NCBI GenBank assembly: GCA_029298735.1
Contig: JANSLP010000324.1
Location: forward strand, 1-36,067
Direction of reading: 5' to 3'
Length of the DNA: 36,067 nt
Source: Ophiostoma sp. CBS 140.51
Taxonomy: Eukaryota > Ascomycota > Sordariomycetes > Ophiostomatales > Ophiostomataceae
In this document: one piece after another, positions 9,471 to 19,555 of the stretch
Position numbering within the stretch: the stretch's first letter is position 1
How the letters are laid out: each line of letters opens with the position of its first letter
Position numbers and translations under genes: made by a program
Notes under the pieces: model-generated
Seen by the model: the letters and a program-made list of their open reading frames with translations, nothing else
What the model was told of the DNA's origin: nothing
Databases searched by the model: none

Positions 9471-11209
9471 TTAACGGTAGTAGCCGGGGTGGAGATGGTC
9501 GACGACCACCTCATGCTCGTAGACACGCTCTTCTTCGCGGCGGGGGCGGGCATGACTGTGGCTGCGCCGGCGGTGCTTGACATCGATATCAACGTCGATC
9601 TCGGAGTAAGCTTCCTTGTGGCGCTGGCGACGAATGCGATCGGACAGCTGGACAAGCTCTTGAACGTCCTCCTACACGGTATTAGTAAATGCAACAGGCA
9701 TAAAAGTAAGGGGAAAGATACGGGGTGCGCATACATAACGCAGGTATTGGAGGACGTAATAAAAGTACTCAGTCTCCTGGTAATCGTAGCCGAGGTAGTC
9801 GATGGCCTCGCGAGAGACGAGATCCTTGGTGATCTCTGTCCACATGTCGCTGCGTGCAGCGGGCATCAACTCACGTCCGGAGTGCAAGACCACGCGCTGG
9901 TCTGTCTCAACTTCGATCTCGCGGTCGCGGTTGTGGCCATGGCTGTTCTTCTGTTCGATGATTTGGACATTGATGTGCTCGCCGCGGCTCGATTTCTCGC
10001 GCTCCCGCTCACGAGGTGGCTCCCGGGTCTTGCGCCGAGGGGCTGCTACTATGTCACCGTCACGCTCCGGGATGAAGCGTGTCCGGCGCACTCCATTATA
10101 GCGCTGCCAGGTAATGTCTGCCGAGCCGCCGCCAACACCGTCCATACGGACATGCTCAGTGCCCGGTGGCACGTCGATGATGGTCCAGTCCTTGGTGGCA
10201 CCATTGTACGCTTCGCCCATGCGCCCTCTTTCGTCGATCCGGGTCTCAATATATCTTGCCTCATCGGCCACAGCGTTCGACCGGCGTGGCGGCTGGGCTG
10301 AATGAGAGCGGCGTTGGCGGCGCTCGTCAATATCGACCTCCAGGTGGTGGCGGTCCGACCGCACAATCACTTCCTTCTCGGACGATCTGGCCGGTGGGGC
10401 CCGCAGACGTGAGCGAGAACGGGACCGTCTCCGTTCGCGGTCTTGGTGGATGTCGACTTCGGTCCGATGGCGAGATGAGTAGATGTCAATTTCTGTGTCA
10501 CGCTCGCGCTCACGCTCGCGGCGCGGCTCTGGCTTTGGAGGAGGCGCCCGGGGAGCATAAACGACGCCTACAGCAAGAAATAACAGTTAGTATGAGGGAA
10601 CACACACAATATATAAGTCGGGGGATGTTACGCACCGTGATCCACATCTGTGTAATGGGTAATGACTTCTCGTTCCACAACCGGGCCGCGGATCAGTTGT
10701 CTCTGCTCTTGCGGCGGCGGTGATGGGCTCGGCGAGGGCACACGGGACCGCTCAATAATGCGGATGCGGTCATGCTCTCGGTCTGGCGAGGGCGTCGGCG
10801 ACCGCTCCCGCTCACGTTCAACAACACGTGTCACAATGCGCTCTTGTGGTGGGCCCCGAGACGGCTCCCGGTACCGATCCCGTTCACGCTCTCGGTCGTA
10901 CACACGGTCCCGGATCTCGACACGGTCCACCACTTCACGCTCACGTTCGCGAGGCGGCGGCAGAGGTGACGGCGACCGCTCCCGGATCACCTCACGGTAG
11001 CGGATCGGGCTCGGCGAGCGTGCGCGCTGTCTCGGGCGCTCGATGGTCTCGACCTCGCGCTGGCGCAACACGAGGGCACCGGCATCGCTCCGGCGGTCTT
11101 CCTGGAAGTAGCGGGCCAGAGGGTCCCGGTCAACTTCACGCTCGCGCTCACGAACACGCACATCCAGGTAGTCGCGCTCGTCGATCACGTCGCGGCTTCG
11201 GCGGGCCAT
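9471..11209 (-). CDS. DUF8035 family arginine-rich protein of unknown function, three exons
   Basis: Minus-strand exons 10636-11209, 9735-10567 and 9471-9671 join to 535 residues. The introns are 68 bp (10568-10635, GTGCGT/TAG) and 63 bp (9672-9734, GTATGC/TAG, with a TACTAAT branch site); phases close exactly. The N-terminal half is dominated by Arg with Glu, Asp and Ser-Pro (RERERE, RSPSP, RSRSRSR), like an RS/RE-type disordered region. A conserved block lies at 318-363 (DWTIIDVPPG, VRMDGVGGGSADITW, GVRRTRFIP). A second spans about 433-486 (MWTEITKDLV, YFYYVLQYLRYEDVQELVQLSD), split by the second intron. These blocks match, from memory, fungal proteins annotated with DUF8035. RS-type composition suggests nuclear or RNA-linked work, but this is inference. 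A long pyrimidine-rich leader without ATG precedes the start. Confidence 0.85.
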
Positions 11210-14200
11210 GGTGGGCAGTGGATGGAGGGGTGGTATAAAGGTCGTCGAAGGTGGTTTGATAAATGAAAAATGGCAACCAGGACGAAAAGAGGCGAAAGGA
11301 AGGCTAGAGCCAGCACTGGGTAGCTAGAGAGAGCCGAAGAGGCGAGAAAGAGTGCAATAAACAAAGCCCGGCTGGATGTAGGCTAAGTAGCAAACTTCGA
11401 AAAAAGTAAACAAATCGCTGATCGGTCGAGGCTGAAGAAAAGGACAGAAAAATACAAGACGATGACGAAAGAAGGAGAAGACAAGAGAGGCCACGAAAAA
11501 TAAATGGCCAAGCACGAGGAAAAGCGAAGTCAAGTAATGCGTATATGCGTATGTAGCTAGCAAAGACGAGGGTTGGCGAGGCCTGCGGGCGGCTGACTTG
11601 GCTTTGCCGGCGTTGTGGGATATGTTGTGGGAGTGGAGGGGGGAGAAGGAAGCAAGGTTTGAAACGATCAAGGCCAGATGGACTGTGAAAAAGGTTGGAG
11701 GGGGAGGGGCTGCGCGTGAGCAGTAGAGAGAAGGAAGGAGGGACTCGGCTTGACGAGGAAAATGGAAAGAGGGTCTCGCAACCTGGACAGCCAGGTCTTT
11801 CACAGAAGGAAGGCAGGGAAAAAGCATGCGGCTGGGAAGGTGCAGCGACAGGAAGGCACGAAGGGCATGGGATACAAGGCTAACGATGTCATCCTACAGA
11901 AGATTTCTCTTTTTATTTCCTTGTGCAAAAAAACAAAACACCACAGATGCAGCCAATTGCAGCCCGACATGGCAAGAACAAACGACGACGGTTCGACTGC
12001 ATGGGGGAAGCATGGCTGGCCCCCTGGCTCTTGCCGTCAAGGGTCTGGTTGGGCGATGACGAAAATTCCTGCGAAAACAGGAAGGAAGGAGGGGGGACGA
12101 TGAGGGGACAGACAAAACAACAGCAGAAAAGTGGTGGTGGGTGCCATTTTTGGCAAGCACTGCCCCTCCTAACTGCGGGCCGCTGCTAGGGCTCTTCTCT
12201 CTTTTTCTAGCGCCTTCGTGGGGAGACAGCGGGGGCAGCCCAGCCAGTGCAGCCCAGGCCTCCACGGCCTCCCACACATACTGCGTCCGGCTTTGCCCAA
12301 AGGCTGACGACGATTATGACCGCAGAAGGATCAGAGAAAAAAGAAGAAATTTCACAGTTGAAAATAGTGTGCCGGCCTTGCATGAGCCGTTGGGGGCGGA
12401 ACGAAGTCGGCTTTCTTCATTGGGCACTCGTCTGGTGAGATTTTGCAGTCATTGGACTTGTGGCTTCAGCCCAACTGTCAGAGGGAAGGAGCACATCGCC
12501 GCGCCAGGTGAGTAGCCAAGCAAAATGTGTCTGACGCAATATTGCATGAAGAGGCAGGAGCGAGATGACCAATTCTCCATACAGAAAGAACGCTCCTGCC
12601 TTGAGCCAGATCAACTTTTCTTTTAAAGATGTAGATGTGCTTTTTGTCAGACAACAATATGAACATAATTATTGCACAAACGTCATAACTCACAAGGGAG
12701 GCTGGGAGATGCAAACTGTCGTCTTAAAACCCATATTGAGTGGTGATGTAGCCTGGAATCTGTACCAGGTATGCGATAACGGTGTTTTGTTCCTGTTATT
12801 AGTGCCCGCCGTTCAACAACTCGTGGCCGTTAGTGACGCTAGTTCCCACATGCCAGCGCGCCTTCTGATCTTGCAGTGCCGATGACGTTGTTCCTGCCAT
12901 ATCGCATTCCTTGGCTGGTCGCTCTTGCCAGAAGAATCGAAGCAAGATAGGGAGAAGACTACAAGAGCGATGTATCAACAACTTCCTGATACGGAACAAT
13001 AGCCCAGGATAATAATAGTTGCCCAAACCTGGCTTTTTACCCCTATTTCTCCGATCAAACTATTTTTGACCAAGACATCATCAAATATCTACAACAGGCT
13101 TCACAACATGCTGTTCCCTGAGCGCCAACAACTACCGCCTATCTTCCACACACGTTCTAGAAGACAGCCAATATGCCACGGTTAAAAGAAACAGAAAACC
13201 TGCATCGCATATTGCATCCGTTATCTTTCATATTGTCAGCCACACATCATTCTAAACAGAAATCTTGTTTGATCTCCTATCATAATCTATCGGGCTGCAG
13301 TTGTGCCATCACTCTATCTATCTCGTGGCCAATACTGACATCAATCCTCGCCCGATACAAGAAAGCCTTTTTTTTACCATGAGGACTGTAGGTCATCGGT
13401 GCGAACATATCACTTGGCGCTCAGTGTCTTGCATCCCACGTCCGTTTTTTTCTTCCTTATTTTCTTTGCCGCCGCTTGGACGAGCAAGGAGGTGTTTGTT
13501 TGACCATCTTGTTTCGTTTCACACGCATAAGCTGACAGGAGCGCCTACCATTGGCCCATTTCAGTTGCACCACGGCCACACCACAACCGCCGCACCATTT
13601 ACTTGGGACAAAAAAGAGGATACAGAATCGACCACGGTCTAACAATACAAAAAGCATAGAAAGTGAAGGTAAAAGAAGGCGCAGTCGTGAGCTTGCACTA
13701 TATCAACGGCAAAAGAAAAATAGGAGCGAGGTTGCAGGGTGTCTAATGCAGGAACAGATCTATTGCTACTTGCAGAGGGTGCACTACTTTACCTTTCGCC
13801 TGGCTTCATGCGTCAGCCAATTTGTATGGGTCTGTCTGTTGAAAGGTCAGAGAAGAAAAAAATAACAGCAAGACACACACGACTCAGAAAACAGAAGGCA
13901 AGCAAACGTTGCTTGCCGTTCCTACCAAGAATCGTACCTGTCAGCAGCAGCCGTGTATGGGACGAACGAACGAACAGCACCCACACTGAACTCACAGCCG
14001 CCGACGATTTTCCTGCCAGCGATCTACCCGAAAATCGGTGGTGGGTGCCATGTCAGGAGCGTTTGCGCGCTTCTCCGGTGCCATCGTTGGCCCCCCTGCC
14101 TCCGCCCACCCTCCCAACAGACATGTCGATTTTACCCGTTGCAGAAAACGACCCGTCCTAGCCAACCAAACGCACTGCCCTTGCCAAAAAAGCATGCTCG

Positions 14201-14944
14201 TGTGTTTAATTTTGGAATTTGGCGCCGCAATATACGCACACATCGTCTCGATATTATGTGTGCTCCCTGTTGTCCCTGCTAAATTGCATCTGTCTGCAAA
14301 GTGTGGCGAGGTTTTCCTGTTGTCCCTGCTGTCCTGTTGCTGGCATCGGCCTCATTCAGCAGGACGGCCGAGCGGCAGACGCATCTGGGAAACAAAGTCT
14401 CAGCATACACGAAATGAGCAGCAAATATCAGCGTGGTGCTGGGAATTCAGCCTGTTGCCCTCCGCGCGCATCCTTCCAGTGAAGGTTGCTTCTAGGATCC
14501 CGTCCAAGTTAAAGTTGCATCACACTTTACACCCCAAAACACCCTATGATGGTCTCACGTACGAGCGGGCCTCGTCTTGCTGACTGCACTTCTCCGTCCC
14601 AATGTCCTTTATTGTTGCACCTGACGTTTGCTGTAAGTCTACTGCCGGCGCAAACGGCATCTCTTTTGGTCGATGAATTGTCTGCAGCAGTGCTGCGGTG
14701 AATAGATAAAAGGCCCATGGCCTTCTCCTCCCATCCTCTTCTTTCTTCCTTCTCTTGTTCTGTCATACAGTATCACAATATTTTCTTCCTTTCTGTTCTC
14801 AGTCGACCATCGCTCGCTACAGTCACTCGTTCAAACATATAATATCATCTGTGTTCATACACTTGACGACTCTAACCTTCACCCTCATCTCTACTCTTAT
14901 ACAACCATACATATCTATATCTTTAATACTCCCTCACTTTCAAA
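11210..14944. other. 3.7 kb divergent intergenic region
   Basis: The region lies between the starts of the DUF8035 gene (-) and the GPI-type protein gene (+). On the minus strand no ATG occurs from 11210 to 11824, which suggests a DUF8035 leader of up to about 600 nt. On the right side a TATA-like site and a C/T-rich leader belong to the GPI-type gene. In between (about 11830-14700) I find no coding region, RNA gene or transposon I can support. An exact 15-bp direct repeat occurs at 14266-14280 and 14316-14330. The length suggests regulated transcription of one or both neighbours. Confidence 0.6.
14705..14713 (+). promoter_or_regulatory. TATA-like site of the GPI-type protein gene
   Basis: GATAAAAGG is followed within 30 bp by a C/T-rich stretch (about 14722-14760) suited to transcription start. 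The ATG is about 230 bp downstream. No ATG lies between 14720 and the start codon. Motif and position are the only evidence. Confidence 0.4.
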
Positions 14945-15628
14945 ATGAAGTCTGCCCTCGTTTCCCTTCTTGCCCTGGCTGCCTACGCCACGGCCAACGA
15001 GTCCTTTGGCCTACCCGGCGGCGATGAGGACTGCTCGGATGAGCCGTCCTACGCCAGCAGCACCGGCATCCTGGTGCCCTCCACCACCATCCACTCGAAC
15101 CCGACGACCCCGGCCGCCGAGCTCTCGCCCCCCGGCGTCGAGCTGACCACCAGCACCATCTTCTCGACCACCACCAGCACCATCATCAGCTGCCACCCCA
15201 CCGTTGTCTCGTGCCCGGCCGAGAGCACCGTCTTGACCACCGTCATCGTGGCCGTCAGCACCACCGTGTGCCCCGTCACCGCTGGCGCCACGACCACCCC
15301 TGTGGCTGCTGTCTCCCCGCCCGCCAACACCTGGGTCGCCCCCACCAGCGCTCCGGCCACCTCCGCTCCGGCCCCGCCCGCCCCTGCTGCCAGCGCTCCC
15401 TCGTCTGCTGTGGTGGTTCCTGCCCCGGCTGCCTCATCCGCCCCGGCCTCCAAGGCCTGGAGCTCGGCTGCCCACCCTAGCGGTGTTGCCGCCGGCACTG
15501 GCACATCGGCTCCCAAGACCCCGACCACGTCGTCTCCCCACGTTGTTGTCACGGCTGGTGCTGCTCACAACGGTCTCGGCGCTGCCGGTGCCGTCGCTGC
15601 TGCTGTTGCCGTTGCTGCCCTTTTCTAA
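14945..15628 (+). CDS. Ser/Thr/Ala/Pro-rich secreted protein with GPI-anchor signal
   Basis: The 227-residue product has an N-terminal signal peptide (MKSALVSLLALAAYATA, cleavage near residue 17-18). A Thr/Ser-rich section with four scattered Cys (30, 83, 90, 109) follows. It includes the TSTIFSTTTSTIISC and STVLTTVIVAVSTTVC type of repeat seen in fungal wall proteins. The section 131-190 is an Ala/Pro/Ser linker, likely O-mannosylated. The C-terminus is a GPI signal: a small-residue site (Asn209-Gly210 is the best omega candidate) and a hydrophobic Ala/Val tail to Phe227. I infer a plasma-membrane or wall protein exposed at the surface. No enzyme domain is visible. The coding sequence is strongly GC-rich at third positions, as expected for a highly expressed gene. 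There is no intron. The ATG context (CAAAATGAAG) is good. Confidence 0.88.
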   Translation: MKSALVSLLALAAYATANESFGLPGGDEDCSDEPSYASSTGILVPSTTIHSNPTTPAAELSPPGVELTTSTIFSTTTSTIISCHPTVVSCPAESTVLTTVIVAVSTTVCPVTAGATTTPVAAVSPPANTWVAPTSAPATSAPAPPAPAASAPSSAVVVPAPAASSAPASKAWSSAAHPSGVAAGTGTSAPKTPTTSSPHVVVTAGAAHNGLGAAGAVAAAVAVAALF

Positions 15629-17193
15629 TTTGCTACTTGCGCGAACAGATCTACTACACATTTACTTGACAAAAAATCAAAATTAGGAACAGACGCAACT
15701 TGGGTAAAAAGGGGTACCAAGATGGACGCTTGTAGTTTGAATATGTGTTAATATTGTTTGCTCGTTTTCTTTTTCCCTTTTCAATCAACTACCGTTTGTT
15801 CCGTCTTCACGTTTGCCTTTACGGTCTTAGTATTATTATTCTGTATTTATTTTCAAATATTTCAAGTAACTTAGAAACATTATCTACCAATTCAGTCTAT
15901 TTTTTATCAATTTTTTCTCAAGACGTCCAATATTTATTTCATTTTGAAAATAACCAGTATAATCTACCACACTCAATCTACTATCATGCCATTGCAAGAC
16001 CATATTGGAAGGACAGACAATAGCAGCGAGATTCCAGGAACAGATGGTTGGCCGGAAAATTAGCAAAGATCGTTGTTTCTCTCTTCTTCTGCCAACCCGT
16101 TTGTCGCGCTGTTTTCCCATTCGGCCCATCTCGCTGCACGTGCGCATATATTGTTTATGGGGTCATGTTAAGTGCCTTTCTGTTGTTTATTTCTCTCGGT
16201 CCAGTTCGCATGTTTTTTTTGCCTTCTCCCTTTTCCCAGGGCATCGAACCGACCGTGCCGTGAAAGTGCGGCATAATAGTATTTGTTTCTTTTCAATTGC
16301 TCATCTTATTTATATTGACCTATATTTGCCCTCTTCACACTTTAACAGGCCGACCACACGAGTCATTGGGCAGTAACGCCTGGTAACAGAAGTGTCCGGT
16401 AAAAACGGGAACTGCATGACACAACAAAGAGAGACACATATAAGAGTGGGAGTAAAAGTGTGATAATGGGTGGCTGGGCCGGCAGAGGAAACGTGCCCTC
16501 GTGGTACCCCTGATAGTTCATTATATTCTATGCACTGATTTCTCTATTTGACTGACACACGGCTTGGCGAAGGTCTTCTACAGCCCACACTCAGTGGCAT
16601 GACTATGAAAACAAGGCGCCCTCACAAACGCTAGTATTGCGGGAAGACGTCTATTTTCCCAAGATGAGGTCTCATTTCCCCAGATTTCGTCGTCGGCCAC
16701 CGAGAGCCCTTGTCGTGAATTTGTATCCATGCGTCCATTCGTTTTGCTTTCTCCGTTGATTGGCGAGAGACGACTTGAACATTTGGTTTGGGCCTGGCTT
16801 CTGTTGCGCGGTTCTGCATTCTAGAACATGGAGCACGTTGTCGGCGAGTCGAGATTGGTACTGGGGTAGTGCACGAGCCCGGGAAAGTTGATGTTGGACC
16901 ACGCGTGACCCATTGTCTATAGCATTGCGATGCTATGATTACGGGCTGTTCACCTTGACGGCAATTGCATCGTGAGGTGGTATGTTGACCAGATCGTGGA
17001 CTCGTCGGCAATGAGCATGGTCGTCGACGTCTCTGACATCGTCGGGACTTTGCTTCTTTAATTGCCTCCTGGTCGTCACTCGTCGGTTGGCCGGAGATCT
17101 GCAAAGGTCTTTACAAGAGACGTGCAGTGTCGACGTGCTCGTATGCATTGTATGAGATGGCGTTGGTTGGTTAAGAAAGGCAGAGCCCACGCC
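15629..17193. other. convergent 3' region between GPI-type gene and CENP-O gene
   Basis: This 1.56 kb has AT-rich sequence from 15629 to about 16060 and mixed sequence after that. A 157-codon open frame on the minus strand (16631-17104) has no recognisable domain and no matching structure, so I do not call it a gene. I see no RNA gene or repeat. Confidence 0.6.
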
Positions 17194-18132
17194 TCATGTA
17201 CCGCTCATCCGCTGCACCAGGCCCATGGCCGTCTTCTCGTCGCCCAGCAGGTCCCGCACAGCAGCCCGGTCGTGTGCACCCGTGGCGCCAATGACGACCA
17301 TCTTTTGAATGTCGCCGTCATCGTCCAGCACTAGTCGGCCAGTGCGGCCATCCGCCCAGTCAAAGCGGATCTGCTTGGCCTCTGCGTCGGCACCGCTGAC
17401 ATCAGCAAGAAAGGTGATGGCGTCAATCTCCATGCCACTGCTGGCGGCCTCGGCTGCTGCCTTTGCGGCCTTTTGCTGCACACTCTTGCGCAGGTCGCCA
17501 ATCACGGCCAGACGGTTGTGGTATCGGACGAGGGCTCGGCGTGTGGCGCGTGCAAAGCCATAGAGGTCCGGTGACTTGGGTCCCGAGGGTGCGTACTGTG
17601 TGGCGCCGAGGTACCGCGTGGCAAGACCGCCCAGCGGGACAGAGGGTGGGACGGTATGCCGGTGGACACGAAGAGGCGCTTCTGCGGCGGTCTGGCTGCG
17701 GCCACCTGGTCGCAAGCGTTCTGTGTCGCGGTTGAGGAGGACGTAGTAGGGCCGCAAGAACTGGGCGCCCATCATGACATCGAAGCGCAGGCCGAGGACG
17801 CGGCCGCCGTCGACGGCATTGGGGTCCGGATCGCGCACGCGGAAAGCGGTCACGGACGCGCCGGCGCGGTAGAGGCTTTGCTGTTTATGGGAATCGTGCG
17901 CGTCACAGAGCTTCAGCAGCTTTTTTTTTGTGGCGGCATCGCGAGTGAGGTTGTCATTGAGAAGGCTGCGCGTGCTGGGAGCGGACAAAAGAGTGGAGGT
18001 CTGCACCTGGAGCTGTTTTCTTAGAGTAGTTGCTAATAAATGTTAGTATTCAGAGCATAATTTATTTAAAGTCACGGTCGACTTACCCCTCTCCCTCAAC
18101 TGCTCAATCTCGTCGTCGAGTGTCGATGCCAT
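17194..18132 (-). CDS. kinetochore protein CENP-O / Mcm21, two exons
   Basis: Minus-strand exons 18087-18132 and 17194-18032 join to 294 residues. The 54 bp intron has a GTAAGT donor and a TTAG acceptor. The splice gives LDDEIEQLRERATTLRKQLQVQTSTLLSAPSTR, a short coiled coil typical of the family N-terminus. The conserved core is at about 67-112: QQSLYRAGASVTAFRVRDP, DGGRVLGLRFDV and QFLRPYYVLLNR. HRHTVPPSVPLGGLATRYL and an ALVRYHNRLAVIGDLRK segment follow. CENP-O/Mcm21 is part of the COMA/CCAN inner kinetochore complex and binds its partner Ctf19/CENP-P to link centromeric chromatin with outer kinetochore parts. The product has no membrane segment. It is head to head with the acetyl-CoA transporter gene. 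Family identity rests on remembered conserved blocks. Confidence 0.87.
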
Positions 18133-19555
18133 GGTTGCTGAGGCTGCACAAGGCTGAAAAGTGAGGGGCGGCGAGACGCGTCGCGATGAGCTTCTCTGAT
18201 GTCTTTTGGCGACAACCGCGTTGTAAAATGACTAAGCTGAAGACAGTTAAGGTGACTTGGGGACCGTTTTCCCCTGGAGCAGTGGGGCCGTTCCAGCGTG
18301 CCTCCCCTGAGATGGGATGGAACCTGGAGGCCTAACCAGCCAATAGCAGCACATGGCGCGCCCCCTGAACAGTATCAGAATCACGTGAAATCGTTCCTCC
18401 CCCACATATGGCATTGCCCGATTTGGCAAATTGGCGTGTCTTGCTTCGCTGGCACCTTCTATCCCAGGGAGCCAGCTCGTGTTCTAAGGGCCCGGACATT
18501 TTTTGGACGTCTGGCGTTCCCTCACTCTTTCCTCCCCTTTTCCTCAGCTTCGACGTCGACAGCATCGTGGAGTGTCAAAGAGGGCTTCAAAACAACCTCA
18601 TCCTCCGCCCGCCTCTCAGGCTACAGCGCCGCTCTCTTCTCGTCCACTCGCTTTTAGCCCCGTTTTTCTGCACGGGTTTTGCTCCCATCGGGCAGCAGCT
18701 ATCGCCCTTTTGCCGCCTATTTGGCGCCGTTTGCCACTTTCGACACAGAGAGGCCACGGTTGCTTTAGCTGCGAAAGTTTGATTTCCAACCAAAGAAGCC
18801 TCCCAAGACTCCCAAGAAGAAGGTAACCAAAGCTCCGCCGAAGAAGAGACCACGACACAGTAAAAGATCCCCCCGGTCTTCCGGTATCTTGCTACACACT
18901 TTATCCACTGTCCTCGTCACACCCACTTACACGGCACAGGCACCCCAGGCAGTCAAGTCGCCCCCAGAAAAAAAAAAAGAACGTGCGCGTTGAGAACAGA
19001 GTTTGACGATCAAGCCCCTTGAGGCTGGTTGGCCACCTGCCTGCCCGCCGGCCCTTTTGCCTTTTTTCCCTCTTTTTTTCCTCTGGTCTCTTTTTTCTTT
19101 GTAGCCCGCCTTCCAGAAGCTTTCGTCTCGAAAGGCCAACGAAGCGTCTTAGCCACGTTGTTCCTCCTCGGCCGTGTTCATTTCTTTCCCGCTCCTTCAA
19201 ACGTCCCTCGATATCTTCGATCCTTTCTTTACCAACACACTGGAACCTATCCATACACATACACGATCCCTGACAACATCTACACATACCAGTATCAACA
19301 TACTATACTGAACGATACGCTGCATCAACACATTCAACACTCTCCAACCACCAACTACCAACACTGTAAATTACAAATCTGCACCTAGTGCTCCACTATC
19401 CACCGCGATCAACAGCCACCAATTTCCAACTGCCAACTACCCTACCACACGTCACTCCTTGCTCCAACAGTCGACTTGCAACTGCAAGCTCCTCCCTACC
19501 TCAACGACCGCTCTCCAACACCAGGAGACTTCTATCTAAGCTCGACAAAGTCCAT
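18133..19555. promoter_or_regulatory. divergent promoter and long ATG-free leader of the acetyl-CoA transporter
   Basis: The start codons of CENP-O and the transporter are 1.4 kb apart. From 18411 to 19555 the plus strand has no ATG at all, although it has stops in every frame. The right part (19200-19555) is an A/C-rich leader with CAACA/ACCAC strings, typical for fungal 5' untranslated regions. I infer a transcript leader of at least several hundred nucleotides. The frame of the transporter stays open back to 19388 without an ATG. Confidence 0.6.

Noticed and set aside
12133..14051. 15-bp repeat GGTGGTGGGTGCCAT at 12133-12147 and 14037-14051
   Set aside because: One shared 15-mer between distant sites is about what chance predicts in 36 kb, and the flanks do not match.
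16631..17104. 157-codon minus-strand open frame downstream of the CENP-O stop
   Set aside because: Ser/Arg/Gln-rich random-like product with no domain and no splice link to CENP-O that improves that protein.
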